DNA of 47,486 nucleotides from Chloroflexota bacterium. GTDB taxonomy: Bacteria > Chloroflexota > Anaerolineae > Anaerolineales > Villigracilaceae. Made by a program: the position numbers and the translations under genes. The stretch is from assembly GCA_024434165.1 (NCBI GenBank), contig QMIW01000024.1, positions 1-47,486 on the forward strand, in the 5' to 3' direction. The notes under the pieces are model-generated. The model ran no database searches. It had not been told where the DNA came from and was given only the letters and a program-made list of their open reading frames with translations. Positions 1 through 8,781 of the stretch are shown here, piece by piece; position 1 is the stretch's first letter; every line of letters starts with the position of its first letter.

Positions 1-2
1 CT

Positions 3-275
3 GGCGGAGGATGGCCTGTTGGATCGCTTAATTACAACACATACGGATACGACCGCGTGGGATGGTCACCGCAGGCCGTTACCTATTACCGCTCGGAGCG
101 AACGGCGAGAGGTTTACCTCTTCCGTGCTCGCAGACAATGATTCAGGCGATGAGGGTAATGTGTAATACAGGAACTCATCAGACTTACTGGGCGAATACG
201 CTAACCAATGCAATCGATTCGAATACGGTGTCATCCAAGCGAGGTAACGCGCCACAGCAAACCAGACAATGGTGA
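3..275 (+). CDS. C-terminal fragment of an unrecognised protein (5' end outside the window)
   Basis: An open frame enters from the left edge and stops with TGA at 273-275, giving about 90 residues. The translation has the composition of a real protein tail (for example the stretch [12 protein letters not shown] near its start and several Tyr, Trp and Cys residues), but I do not recognise a family. The next open frame starts 34 bases after the stop with a good ribosome binding site, as in an operon. Base composition is less GC-rich than the polysaccharide cluster further on. A competing open frame (frame 1) ends at 141 and is shorter. The fragment could be the end of a secreted or polymorphic-toxin type protein; that is a guess. 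It may not belong to the same organism as the rest of the window (see the junction near 430). Confidence 0.35.
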   Translation, partial: GGGWPVGSLNYNTYGYDRVGWSPQAVTYYRSERTARGLPLPCSQTMIQAMRVMCNTGTHQTYWANTLTNAIDSNTVSSKRGNAPQQTRQW

Positions 276-309
276 TCAAAGCAATCAGAGCAGAGAGGAG
301 AATATCGAC

Positions 310-1158
310 ATGAAGAACTTAATTCGCGCGCTGTTGTGTTTTTGCGTCCACGGTATCTGCTTTGCGCAGCAGCCCTATACGGTTTCGGGCAACCTCGCCA
401 AAATTCATGACCCCCGGCCCGTTGCCGCACTGGCCGACCTGATTCAGGAGGGCAACATGGGCTTGCTGCGCGCCATCGGCAAATTCGACCCGCGCCGCGG
501 ATTCAAATTCAGCACCTATGCCACCTGGTGGATTCGCCAGTCCATCAACCGCTCGATTGCCGAGCAGGCGCGGACGATTCGCATCCCCGTGCATTTGTTC
601 GAGTCCATTTCGCGTATTTTGCGCGCCCAGCGCCATCTTACCCAAACATTGGGGCGCGAGCCGACCAACGAGGAACTGGCGCTGGAGGTCGGCTATCTTT
701 CCGCGCCGGATGTTCAGGCGATTTTGCGCGCCCACGCGGAAAACAGGACCATGCACCCCGACCTGAAACGGCGGCTGGATATCGCCTCACAGAAGGTGAC
801 GCGCGCGCTCCGCTCCGCCGAGGAGACGGTCTCGCTCGAAGGTCCCGTCGGCGACGACGAATCCAGTGCGCTGGGCGATTTCATCGAGGATGAAGACGCG
901 CTCTCGCCCATGGATGCCGCCGCGCGCGAGATGCTGCGCGAGCAGATTCAGCACGCGCTCGCCTCGCTCTCTGAACGGGAGAGGGAGGTGCTCGAATTAC
1001 GCTTTGGTCTCAAGGACGGCAAGGAGCACACGCTCGAAGAGGTGAGCCGTTACTTCGATGTGACGCGCGAACGGGTGCGGCAGATCGAAGCCAAGGCGCT
1101 GCGGAAACTGCGGCATCCTTCCAAGAGCAGGGAACTGCGCGATTATCTGGGGGATTGA
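310..1158 (+). CDS. Truncated/chimeric sigma-70 family RNA polymerase sigma factor
   Basis: From about residue 43 the protein is a clear primary-type sigma factor. It shows region 2.2-2.4 ([20 protein letters not shown], then [17 protein letters not shown]), region 3 with [11 protein letters not shown], and region 4 ending in an HTH with [19 protein letters not shown]. This part would bind core polymerase and the -10 and -35 elements. Region 1 and region 2.1, which should precede DLIQEGN, are absent. In their place are about 40 residues that look like a secreted-protein start: Met-Lys-Asn, a hydrophobic stretch, then [11 protein letters not shown]. The ATG at 310 follows an AGAGGAGA ribosome binding site, so it is a proper gene start, but of another gene. 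The protein of 282 residues is probably not functional as written; the cause is either a genuine fusion or a misassembly at about 425-436. Confidence 0.75.
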   Translation: MKNLIRALLCFCVHGICFAQQPYTVSGNLAKIHDPRPVAALADLIQEGNMGLLRAIGKFDPRRGFKFSTYATWWIRQSINRSIAEQARTIRIPVHLFESISRILRAQRHLTQTLGREPTNEELALEVGYLSAPDVQAILRAHAENRTMHPDLKRRLDIASQKVTRALRSAEETVSLEGPVGDDESSALGDFIEDEDALSPMDAAAREMLREQIQHALASLSEREREVLELRFGLKDGKEHTLEEVSRYFDVTRERVRQIEAKALRKLRHPSKSRELRDYLGD

Positions 1159-1232
1159 GGAGACCTGCGAAACATTGCAAAGAGTCGGGGATAAATATTC
1201 AGAGTCTGGCTGCCGTACAAACCACTTTCCGA

Positions 1233-1464
1233 TGTCATTGCGAAGCAATCCCATGTTTTTTGGGGAAATTTGCAAAAAAAGGTTGCCGTTTTAACGGGAA
1301 TCTTTTTTTCAACCACCCAGGAGACAAAGGGGCGCAAAGGGAAAAAGTCAAAAAAACATCCTTTGTGACCCTTCGTGGCAAGGGTTTTCCCGCCGAAAAC
1401 AGAAGAGCCCAAAAAAAGTAATGGGAGATTGCTTCGAGCGGACGAACACGCTCTCGCAATGACA
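1233..1464. repeat. Pair of inverted REP-like palindromes
   Basis: The left copy (1233-1252) reads TGTCATTGCGAAGCAATCCC. The right copy (1423-1464) is the reverse complement of the same consensus with a longer centre, and each copy is itself partly self-complementary (CATTGCGA against the GATTGCTTCG half). Together they bracket about 170 bases that hold the nine-base periodic array. Palindromes of this type recur in the intergenic DNA of many bacteria and have no known coding role. Confidence 0.7.
1323..1385. repeat. Degenerate nine-base periodic array, inverted arms
   Basis: The left arm has units such as GACAAAGGG and GCGCAAAGG. The right arm has TCCTTTGTG, ACCCTTCGT and GGCAAGGGT at exact nine-base spacing. 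The arms are complementary in consensus (CAAAG against CTTTG), so the region can fold as a hairpin around an A-rich centre. A sister array with the same period and consensus is at 17580-17673. Confidence 0.6.
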
Positions 1465-1945
1465 TTTGTATGGCAGAGAATTCCGAGTCAAATAAATTCA
1501 AATAGTTTTCAAAGGATTTAAAAGGGCAGATTTGATACTGTATTGCTGGTGGAGCCATCACGGGCAGTTGGATATATTTCCAGGGGGAAGGGAGTTTTTC
1601 ACGAGATGAAAAACCGTCCCATTGCCCGATGATGCGCCAATTGGAGCCTTATGGTCGTGATTGCAGTTGCGCTGATGAGGGCAGGCGCGGGGAGCGATTG
1701 CAGTGTCATCATGCAGGTTTAACGATCAGTACCCCGGTTTGGGTGCTGAATGCTGTGTTTAAGTATGCCGCTTACCCCGCGCCCGAATCGCATCTTGACA
1801 TGAACCTTCGTCACGCATCGCGCAGTTTAGGAAGCGGCAGGGGAGCGGTTCGGAAACAATCGGTCGCACGCAGTTGTTGTTTGGGTGCAAGAAATGCTGA
1901 TTACGTCGTCGTCCGACATCACGAAAAACCAGGTAATTCGAAATA

Positions 1946-3379
1946 ATGAACACATCTCAACTGCCGCTGCTCTTTAGAAGACCGCTGACAACCGCGCTGA
2001 CTTTGTCCACGCAATTCCTTCAGCATCGGTCCCTGCCTGCAGCGATGGTTTTGCTTCAACTGGCGTGGCTGGCTCTCATCGCGGGGACGGGGGCGAGCAC
2101 GAGATACGGCTTGATCCTTGCCCTTGCGGTTTACTCGACCGCCGCAGCGCTCCTCGTCATCTTTGCGCCGGTGGACATCGTTTTGAGGCTCAGGGAATTT
2201 GGGAAACGGCTGCTGCAAAGTGAAAAACGACCGCTCGTGTTGCTCTTTCCCGCCGCGATATTCACCGGTCTTCTTTATGCAAACAGCCAGCACGTGTGGG
2301 GCGATGAAGGGGAAAGTTTCAGGGTGGCGAATATCGTTTCCTCCAGCGAACTTGTCGTTGCCTACATGAAGAGCGGGTGGCTGATTAATCACCCGCCGTT
2401 GATGCCCTTGATCTATGCGTCTGTGATAAACCTGTTCGGGGCGGAACTGGTGTACCTGCGGCTGGTCTCGGCGCTGTTCCTCGGCGGTACGCTGGTCGTC
2501 ACCTATTTTCTGGGACTTGAACTCTACGGCAGGGAGGTGGGTTTTCTTGCGGCGATTCTCTTGTTCTCGTTCCCGCTGGTGATTCGGCTGGGCGCTTCCG
2601 CCATGCTGGATATTCAACTGGCGTTCTTCTTCTGCCTTGCGCTGCTGCTGTTGGTCCGCCTGGCGCGAAAACCGTCCTTCCGGCTTGCGGGCGCCGCAGG
2701 CGTTGTAATGGGGCTGGGTCTCCTGACCAAATACATCATGGTGTTCGTATTCGGTGTCCTGTTCTTGTACATCCTGTTTATCAACGCCTTCCGAACCGTC
2801 AAATTTCATCTCCTGGTCGCGTTCGCGGTTTCGCTCGCTGTTTTTGCGGGATGGCTTGCCTATGCCAATCACATCGGGCTTCTCCCGCGGCAGATTCAAA
2901 GGATATTGAATCTGTCCGGCAGTTATCATGCGCTCAGCAGCATAATGGAAGACGCCCAACCCGCTCAACCGGAGTTGCAGGAGGGAAGCGTTGTTGACCA
3001 GGGGGCTCAAATGCAGGAAGGAATCTTCCGGCTGGGGCTTGAAACGGTGTTTACGAGACTGCCCTCCGCTCTCGGCGTTCACTACATGCCGTTGATCATG
3101 CTCGCCATATTGTATCTGTTCGAGGAGAAGAACCCTTCCAGCCTGGCGATACTGCTTTGGATTGGGGCGGTATCCATATCGCTTCTGCTTACCCTGCCCG
3201 ATCACAGATACTTCCTGCCTGTCTTTCCGGCGATTGCCATCGCTGTTGCCCGCGTATTGCACCGCTTCCCTGCCTGCGCCGAAAGAACGATCCTCCTGGG
3301 TCTTTTATTCGAAGCCGGTAATCTTTATCTGTTTGCCGACTGGATCCGGGAGTCGCATCTGTTTCTGCCCGCCCCATGA
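1946..3379 (+). CDS. GT-C family integral membrane glycosyltransferase (ArnT/PMT-like)
   Basis: 477 residues. Family: lipid-phosphate-sugar dependent transferases that work on the outer face of the membrane. An N-terminal hydrophobic region (about 33-75) is followed by a loop carrying HVWGDEGE, with Asp120-Glu121 in the place of the Asp-Glu metal/catalytic pair of the GT-C fold. About nine further membrane segments lie between residues 150 and 465, with a hydrophilic loop at roughly 330-370 that would face outside. It is the first gene of the polysaccharide cluster; the next starts 31 bases later. The ribosome binding site is weak (AGG about 13 bases before the ATG). It probably decorates the lipid-linked glycan or a protein after export. 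The donor and acceptor cannot be told from the sequence. Confidence 0.8.
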   Translation: MNTSQLPLLFRRPLTTALTLSTQFLQHRSLPAAMVLLQLAWLALIAGTGASTRYGLILALAVYSTAAALLVIFAPVDIVLRLREFGKRLLQSEKRPLVLLFPAAIFTGLLYANSQHVWGDEGESFRVANIVSSSELVVAYMKSGWLINHPPLMPLIYASVINLFGAELVYLRLVSALFLGGTLVVTYFLGLELYGREVGFLAAILLFSFPLVIRLGASAMLDIQLAFFFCLALLLLVRLARKPSFRLAGAAGVVMGLGLLTKYIMVFVFGVLFLYILFINAFRTVKFHLLVAFAVSLAVFAGWLAYANHIGLLPRQIQRILNLSGSYHALSSIMEDAQPAQPELQEGSVVDQGAQMQEGIFRLGLETVFTRLPSALGVHYMPLIMLAILYLFEEKNPSSLAILLWIGAVSISLLLTLPDHRYFLPVFPAIAIAVARVLHRFPACAERTILLGLLFEAGNLYLFADWIRESHLFLPAP

Positions 3380-3410
3380 TTTCGGCTGCGGAGCATCAGG
3401 AGTGAATTTT

Positions 3411-4451
3411 ATGAGGATTTCGGTCATCATACCGGTTCGTAACGGCGGGAAGGATTTCCGTGATTGCCTGGCAGCGTTGTCGAAATCCGCCCGCCCGCCG
3501 GATGAGTTGATTGTCGTGGATGACGCCTCCACCGACGACTCCGCCCGGACGGCATGCGATTTTGGGGCGCGCGTCATTACCCAGGGTGCGGTTCCCGTTG
3601 GTCCCGCAAAGTCGCGCAATTGCGGCGCAGGGGTGACACGGGGTGACATCCTCGTTTTTATTGATGCGGATGTCCGGGTCCATGAGGATACGCTTGCGGC
3701 GTTCGAGGCTTACTTTGAGCGACAGCCGGGCATTTCCGCTTTATTCGGTTCCTATGACGATAACCCGCCCCATCGTAACGCGGTTTCGCTGTATAAGAAC
3801 CTCCAGCATCACTTCGTCCATCAGCACGGAAAACGGGATGCGTCCACGTTTTGGGCTGGTGCGGGGGCAATCCGCCGCGATGTTTTCGAGAAACTCGGCG
3901 GGTTCAACGGAGACTATTCCCAGCCGTCCATCGAGGATATCGAATTGGGTCTCCGGCTCAAAAATTCCGGCTGTGTTATATGGCTCTGCCCGGAAATTCA
4001 GGTGACGCATCTGAAACGCTGGAGTTTCTCCAGTCTGTTGAAGTCCGATATTCTTAACCGGGCGGTTCCATGGACGCGGCTGATCCTTTCCAGTTCGCAG
4101 TTGCCCTCCAATCTGAACCTCGACCTGAAGAGCCGGGTCAGCGCGTTGTGTGTTTGGGCGGCGCTGCTGGGCATTGGGCTGGGTTTTCGTCTGCCCGCTG
4201 CATGGCTGGCAGCATTGCCGGTCCTCGCGTTCTTCATCGCTCTGAACTTCGAACTTTACCGTTTTTTTCACCGGCGCGGCGGTTCTTTATTTGTCCTCGC
4301 GGGGATCGCCCTGCACGCTTTGTATTACTGCTACAGCAGTTTTGTGTTCGGCGCGCTTTGGGTCGGGCATCTCATTTCAAGGCGCGGCAGGGACGCGCGC
4401 CTCATTCCCGCCCCCGTCAAGTTGGTCGAGGAATCCCGCCATGACCGCTGA
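3411..4451 (+). CDS. Family 2 glycosyltransferase with C-terminal membrane segments
   Basis: 346 residues. It starts with the GT-A beta strand ISVIIPVRNGG and carries the nucleotide-binding IVVDDASTDDS motif, a DxD-type FIDADV, a WAGAGAIRRDVFEKLGGFN segment and IEDIELGLRL, where Glu-Asp acts as the catalytic base region in this family. After about residue 240 there are three to four hydrophobic segments, so the enzyme is probably held at the inner face of the membrane. The start at 3411 is chosen because AGGAG lies 8 bases upstream; the frame is open further upstream but overlaps the previous gene. Its end overlaps the next gene by 11 bases. It transfers a sugar from a nucleotide donor to the growing glycan or its lipid carrier; specificity is unknown. 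Confidence 0.87.
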   Translation: MRISVIIPVRNGGKDFRDCLAALSKSARPPDELIVVDDASTDDSARTACDFGARVITQGAVPVGPAKSRNCGAGVTRGDILVFIDADVRVHEDTLAAFEAYFERQPGISALFGSYDDNPPHRNAVSLYKNLQHHFVHQHGKRDASTFWAGAGAIRRDVFEKLGGFNGDYSQPSIEDIELGLRLKNSGCVIWLCPEIQVTHLKRWSFSSLLKSDILNRAVPWTRLILSSSQLPSNLNLDLKSRVSALCVWAALLGIGLGFRLPAAWLAALPVLAFFIALNFELYRFFHRRGGSLFVLAGIALHALYYCYSSFVFGALWVGHLISRRGRDARLIPAPVKLVEESRHDR

Positions 4452-6228
4452 ACCGGAAAAGAAAGTCGTCGTAATAGGCGCCGGTCCGGCGGGGCTGACC
4501 GCCGCCTATCAATTGACCCGGCACAACCTCCCGCCGGTTGTGCTGGAACAGAATGACAAGGTCGGGGGAATCGCCTGCACCGAGAATTACAAAGGCTATT
4601 ATTTCGACATGGGCGGACACCGCTTCTTTACCAAGGCGGATGAGGTGAAAACGTTCTGGCGCGAAACCCTGGGGGACGATTTTCTGCGCCGCCGGCGTCT
4701 TTCGAGGATCTTTTACCGCGGCAGGTTCTTCCACTACCCGCTGAAAATCATGAATGCGTTTTTGGGGCTTGGGCTGTGGCAGGCAATTCTGATCCTGCTT
4801 AGCTACATCAAATGGCAGATCTTCCCCTACAAGCAGGTGGTTACTTTCGAGCATTGGGTGACCAATCGTTTTGGCAGGCGGCTGTTCGAAATCTTCTTCA
4901 AGACATATACGGAAAAGGTATGGGGCATCCCGTGTTCGGAACTTAGGGCGGAATGGGCTGCCCAAAGGATAAAAGACCTCTCGTTGAAATCGGCTCTGAT
5001 CAGCGTGTTCGTAAAACCGCGGGAAGCCATCGCCACCCTGATCGAGGAGTTCGATTACCCGCGGCTGGGTCCGGGCATGTTGTGGAATCAGGTCAGGGAG
5101 CGGATCGAGCAGCGCGGCGGAACGGTGCATTTGAACAGCCCGGTGACGAAGATCCATCGCACCGGCAATCGCATAGATTATGTGGTCGCTTCGCGGAACG
5201 GGGGCGGTGAAACCGTCATCCCCGGCACGGATTTCATCTCGAGCATGCCGGTCTCGGAATTCATAAAGAAACTGGACCCGGCGCCTGCGGCGGTCCTCGA
5301 TGCGGCAAACAAGCTTGCCTACCGTGATTTTCTGATCGTTTGTCTGATCATAAACCGGCGCAACCTTTTCCCCGACAACTGGATCTACGTCCATTCGCCC
5401 AACGTCCGGGTGGGACGGATACAAAATTTCAAAAACTGGAGCCCCGATATGGTTCCAGATGTTACAAAGACCAGCCTTGGGTTGGAGTATTTTTGCACTG
5501 AAGGGGATGACATCTGGAGCATGCCCGATGGGCAGCTTGTCGAACTGGCAAGGAGGGAGTTGAAGCAGATCGGGCTGGCGGATTCAAGCGATGTGATCGA
5601 AGGCTGTGTTTATCGTGTCCCCAAGGCGTACCCGGTCTATAACTCGACCTATCACGGTTATCTGCAAATCATACGGGAATTCCTGGACGGTCTTGAAAAT
5701 TTTCAGACCATCGGCAGGAACGGCTTGCATCGCTACAACAACCAGGATCATTCCATGATTACCGGCATGCTGGCAGTACGGAACGTGGTCTTTGGGGAAA
5801 AGAACGATATTTGGGCTGTGAACAGCGACCTGCGGTACCAGGAAGAGATTCAGCCGGACGAGCGGAAAAAGGATGAGAAAAGACTCGCTGAAACCATCAC
5901 CCGTGTCTTTCCGAAACTCGACCCCGTGTCTTTCGGTCTCTCCGCGGGCATAACGGGCGGCTTGGGCGTTTTTCTTGCCACGCTTTTCCTGGTCTTCAAC
6001 GGCGGGGAGACGATTGCTCCCTACGTGGAACTGTTCGGTTACTTCCTGCCCGGGTTTACCGTCAGTTTGTGGGGCGCCCTGATGGGACTGGTGGATATGT
6101 TCATGCTCGGATTCGTTTTCGGCTCGGCAGCCGCATATTTCAGGAACCTCATGGTGTTTGTCAGCGCGCGCATGATCCATCAGGATATCGAATTGCAGCT
6201 TCTCCAAAGATTGTTCGATTTTGATTGA
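4441..6228 (+). CDS. FAD-dependent oxidoreductase, UDP-galactopyranose mutase / protoporphyrinogen oxidase-like, with C-terminal membrane domain
   Basis: 595 residues. The N terminus has the dinucleotide-binding VVVIGAGPAGLTAAYQL (Gly13-X-Gly15-X-X-Gly18), then LEQNDKVGGIACTE and the MGGHRFFTK segment typical of the UDP-galactopyranose mutase-like/amine-oxidase superfamily. In this setting such enzymes usually modify a nucleotide or lipid-linked sugar. After about residue 485 there is an extra domain with two hydrophobic segments (SAGITGGLGVFLATLFLVFN and the LWGALMGLVDMFMLGFVFG segment) that resembles the small protein encoded next door. ATG at 4441 follows GAGGA and overlaps the previous stop by 11 bases. 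Substrate unknown; oxidoreductase family assignment is firm. Confidence 0.83.
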   Translation: MTAEPEKKVVVIGAGPAGLTAAYQLTRHNLPPVVLEQNDKVGGIACTENYKGYYFDMGGHRFFTKADEVKTFWRETLGDDFLRRRRLSRIFYRGRFFHYPLKIMNAFLGLGLWQAILILLSYIKWQIFPYKQVVTFEHWVTNRFGRRLFEIFFKTYTEKVWGIPCSELRAEWAAQRIKDLSLKSALISVFVKPREAIATLIEEFDYPRLGPGMLWNQVRERIEQRGGTVHLNSPVTKIHRTGNRIDYVVASRNGGGETVIPGTDFISSMPVSEFIKKLDPAPAAVLDAANKLAYRDFLIVCLIINRRNLFPDNWIYVHSPNVRVGRIQNFKNWSPDMVPDVTKTSLGLEYFCTEGDDIWSMPDGQLVELARRELKQIGLADSSDVIEGCVYRVPKAYPVYNSTYHGYLQIIREFLDGLENFQTIGRNGLHRYNNQDHSMITGMLAVRNVVFGEKNDIWAVNSDLRYQEEIQPDERKKDEKRLAETITRVFPKLDPVSFGLSAGITGGLGVFLATLFLVFNGGETIAPYVELFGYFLPGFTVSLWGALMGLVDMFMLGFVFGSAAAYFRNLMVFVSARMIHQDIELQLLQRLFDFD

Positions 6229-6301
6229 AAAACCGTTGCCCCAGCCGGGCTCAACGCAATTTCAAAACACACTCCCCAGGGAGCGAAGGAGGCTGACAAC
6301 A

Positions 6302-6640
6302 ATGAACGGGGACGGGAAGGATATCGAGAAATTGGTGCTCATCCGGCTGATGCGGCTGAATGCGGCGATCTCGGGCTTGGCACTGGGACTTCTTTTGGGG
6401 CTGACGCTCTGCCTTGCAACGAACCTCCTGGTGATCAAGGGCGGCGAGGTTGTCGGTCCGCACCTGGCGCTGCTTGGGCAGTTCTTTTTTGGATACACGG
6501 TGACCTTTGCAGGGAGCGTCGTTGGGTTTCTCTACGCTTTCTTCCTGGGCTTTGCGGCTGGCTACTTCTTTGCCTATATTTACAACAAGCTCGCCGACTT
6601 CCGGGAAAGAAGGCGGCTCGCGCAAGGGAGAGAACAATGA
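6302..6640 (+). CDS. Small two-helix membrane protein, paralogue of the C-terminal domain of the preceding oxidoreductase
   Basis: 112 residues with two hydrophobic hairpin segments (about 22-48 and 55-95). It aligns with the C-terminal tail of the preceding oxidoreductase: both have an A-x-x-LV-x-x-GGE core, a conserved Leu-Gly pair before the second helix, and G-x-x-x-G spacing in that helix. No catalytic residues are evident, so it may be a membrane anchor or partner subunit. The start is set at 6302 because AAGGAGG lies just upstream; an in-frame longer version from 6221 would overlap the previous gene and lacks such a site. The stop overlaps the next ATG (ATGA), implying translational coupling. 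I do not recognise a named family. Confidence 0.75.
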   Translation: MNGDGKDIEKLVLIRLMRLNAAISGLALGLLLGLTLCLATNLLVIKGGEVVGPHLALLGQFFFGYTVTFAGSVVGFLYAFFLGFAAGYFFAYIYNKLADFRERRRLAQGREQ

Positions 6641-7857
6641 TTTTGTTTGCGACCATCCTGATTTCAATTCCGTTCCTGACGATTCTGTTGACCTTCACGC
6701 TTCGCCGGGTCGTTTTCCTTGCGGCAGTCCTTGTCCCGCGGGCGGGAGGCGAAGCGAAAGCATGGATGGAAGAAGAGTCCTTGCCGGATGTTCTGGTCCT
6801 CGCCTCCTGCCGCGACGAAGCGGGCATGATCCCGGACCTGGCGGAGTCGCTGAGGCGCATGGAGTATCCGCAAAGGAAATTCCAGGTCGTGTTGATTGAC
6901 GATGGGTCAACGGATGCGACGGCTGCGGTGATGCGCGAACAGGCGGAACGAAGCGCGGGCTGGATGGTCTTCAAACTTCCAAAGAATCTTGGGAAAGCCG
7001 CCGCCCTCAATGCCGCCCTGGCGCGCTACCCGTTCGGCGAATTGGTCTATATCCTCGATGCCGACCACCGCCCCAATGCCCGGGCGCTCGGCTGCCTCGT
7101 GCCATACTTTGAAGACCCGCAGGTTGCCGCCGTCACCGGATTCACAAAGATCGTGAATCCGGTTTCGAGCCCGAGCGCCTATTACTCCGCTGTGGAAAGT
7201 TACATCAACCAGCTCGTCACGATGCGGGCAAAAGACCGCTTCGGGCTTGCTCCCGCCCTGCTCGGTTCAAACTGCGGATATCGCCGGAAGACCCTGATCG
7301 GCTGCGGGGGCTTCCGCAAGGGAGCCTTCTCGGAGGATTCCGACCTCACCATCACATTTTACATGGCTGGCTGTCGGGTGCGGTTTGCAGAAGATGTAAT
7401 CTCCTGCCAGCAGGTCCCTCAGACCGTCATGGGTTATTTGAAGCAGCATATCCGCTGGGGACGCGGCTTGAATGATGTCTCCAAAATCCACAGCCTGGAT
7501 ATTCTGCGCAAACCGAACCTGCCCTTTCTCCTCCGGCTGGAACTCCTGCTCTTCGCCTCTGGCTACCTGGATCGGCTGGCGTTGATCGGCGCCGGGGTTC
7601 TGACGGTCCATGCGTATTTGAGCGGGGGACCCTTTGGTTTCTTTCTTGCCGTTTTGCTGGTTTCCCTGTTGACCCCTTTTGTGCAGATCATCGGGCTTTT
7701 CATCAGGGAGCGCATGAACGCCGCCATGTGGATCAGGCTTCCCCTTGTGCCCGTCTTTTTCGCATTGGATGTCTTCGCCGCCCTGCGCGCCATGCTGGAT
7801 ACCGTCCTGGACCGGTCGCGTTCATGGGGCAGGACCGAACGGGTGGAAAGCCGCTGA
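6637..7857 (+). CDS. Processive-type family 2 glycosyltransferase (NodC/BcsA/IcaA-like)
   Basis: 406 residues. An N-terminal membrane segment (3-33) is followed by a GT2 domain with VVLIDDGSTDA (Asp88-Asp89), ILDADHRP (Asp141-x-Asp143), SEDSDLT (Glu233-Asp234) and the LKQHIRWGRG motif (Q270-x-x-R-W274). The QxxRW signature is what separates processive or polymerising GT2 enzymes such as chitin-oligosaccharide, cellulose and poly-GlcNAc synthases from the ordinary transferases around it. Three to four C-terminal membrane segments follow from about residue 295. It may therefore polymerise a backbone or add a repeated unit. It starts by ATGA overlap with the preceding small membrane protein, so the two are likely made together. 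Confidence 0.85.
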   Translation: MILFATILISIPFLTILLTFTLRRVVFLAAVLVPRAGGEAKAWMEEESLPDVLVLASCRDEAGMIPDLAESLRRMEYPQRKFQVVLIDDGSTDATAAVMREQAERSAGWMVFKLPKNLGKAAALNAALARYPFGELVYILDADHRPNARALGCLVPYFEDPQVAAVTGFTKIVNPVSSPSAYYSAVESYINQLVTMRAKDRFGLAPALLGSNCGYRRKTLIGCGGFRKGAFSEDSDLTITFYMAGCRVRFAEDVISCQQVPQTVMGYLKQHIRWGRGLNDVSKIHSLDILRKPNLPFLLRLELLLFASGYLDRLALIGAGVLTVHAYLSGGPFGFFLAVLLVSLLTPFVQIIGLFIRERMNAAMWIRLPLVPVFFALDVFAALRAMLDTVLDRSRSWGRTERVESR

Positions 7858-7858
7858 C

Positions 7859-8773
7859 ATGAAAACGATCGCTGTCTGTATCGTCAACTACAACACCCGC
7901 GATTTACTGCGCGCCTGCCTGCATTCGGCGCTGGCGGAAAAGCCCGATGAGATCGTTGTGGTTGACGACGCTTCCACCGACGCCAGCGCGGAAATGGTGG
8001 AAATGGATTTCCCCTCCGTCAGGTTGATTCGCCTGAATGAGAACATCGGTTATGGAGCCGCCTCGAACCGGGCGGTGAGGGATTGCCGCGCCGAACACAT
8101 TCTTCTGCTCAACGGTGATACCGTCGTCAAACCCGGTGCGCTTCGCTGCCTGAACCGGTATCTGGAGGAACGCCGCTCCGCCGCTATTCTCGGTCCGTGC
8201 ATCTTGAACCCTGACGGCTCGCCCCAAACTTCGTGTTTTCACTTCCCGACGCCGCCCCATATTTTTCTGTATCTCTCCGGTTTGTACAGGCTGATTCCCC
8301 GAATTCCAATCCTGCGAAAATTTTCCTTTCAAAAGGCATCCGCTGGTTCAGCCGGGGCGGTCCCCTGGGTGTTGGGCGCGGCGCTGGCGTTTCGCCGCGA
8401 GACCTTCGAAGCCCTTGGCGGTTTCGATGAATCTTTCTTCATGTATTTTGAAGAAGTGGACTTGTGTTATCGCGCTTCCAGGCGGGGCTGGCAGGCGCAC
8501 TTTGTGCCGGAGGCGGAGATTATCCATGTGGGCGGCGCCAGCACGGAACAAGAGCGGGGTGGGATGACCCTGCAATACTTTGCCAGCCTGGCGGAGTTCT
8601 ACCGCAAACATTATCCCAGGCGGGCTCTCGCCGCATTGATCCTGATGGTGAAAACCTTTGCGTTCTTCGGGTTGTTGCGGCCGCCTCTTGAAACAGACCG
8701 GATGATTCAGCGTGGTTTGCTCAACGGGCGCTGGAGCAGGCGGTCCGATGAAGAGAAAGCGGTACCTGTTTAG
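7859..8773 (+). CDS. Family 2 glycosyltransferase, WbbL rhamnosyltransferase-like
   Basis: 304 residues. VCIVNYNTRDLL at the N terminus, EIVVVDDASTDAS, NENIGYGAASNRAV, LLLNGDTVV (Asn-Gly-Asp in place of DxD) and FDESFFMYFEEVDLCYRA are the ordered motifs of the WbbL-like GT2 subgroup, many of which transfer dTDP-rhamnose. One hydrophobic stretch lies near residues 255-275. The ATG at 7859 is one base after the previous stop, so the two genes are coupled; an upstream open extension was rejected for that reason. Substrate assignment to rhamnose is by family resemblance only, and no dTDP-rhamnose synthesis genes are present in this window. Confidence 0.85.
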   Translation: MKTIAVCIVNYNTRDLLRACLHSALAEKPDEIVVVDDASTDASAEMVEMDFPSVRLIRLNENIGYGAASNRAVRDCRAEHILLLNGDTVVKPGALRCLNRYLEERRSAAILGPCILNPDGSPQTSCFHFPTPPHIFLYLSGLYRLIPRIPILRKFSFQKASAGSAGAVPWVLGAALAFRRETFEALGGFDESFFMYFEEVDLCYRASRRGWQAHFVPEAEIIHVGGASTEQERGGMTLQYFASLAEFYRKHYPRRALAALILMVKTFAFFGLLRPPLETDRMIQRGLLNGRWSRRSDEEKAVPV

Positions 8774-8781
8774 GAGACGAT

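Larger units (their letters stand above)
1159..1945. other. 787-base intergenic region without a convincing gene
   Basis: The stretch separates the sigma-factor gene from the polysaccharide cluster. It contains a pair of oppositely oriented REP-like palindromes and a nine-base periodic array (listed separately), then A+T-rich DNA around 1490-1530. An open frame at 1629-1946 exists, but its translation is rich in Arg, His and Cys with no recognisable domain, and I consider it spurious. The promoter of the downstream cluster probably lies in the second half. A TTGACA at 1795-1800 is present but has no acceptable -10 at the right distance. Confidence 0.6.

Noticed and set aside
1629-1946. 105-codon plus-strand ORF upstream of the polysaccharide cluster
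   Set aside because: Translation rich in Arg, His and Cys without domain pattern; no good ribosome binding site.
1919-3262. 447-codon minus-strand ORF opposite the GT-C gene
   Set aside because: Gln/Arg/Glu-rich shadow of a membrane protein gene; no protein-like pattern.
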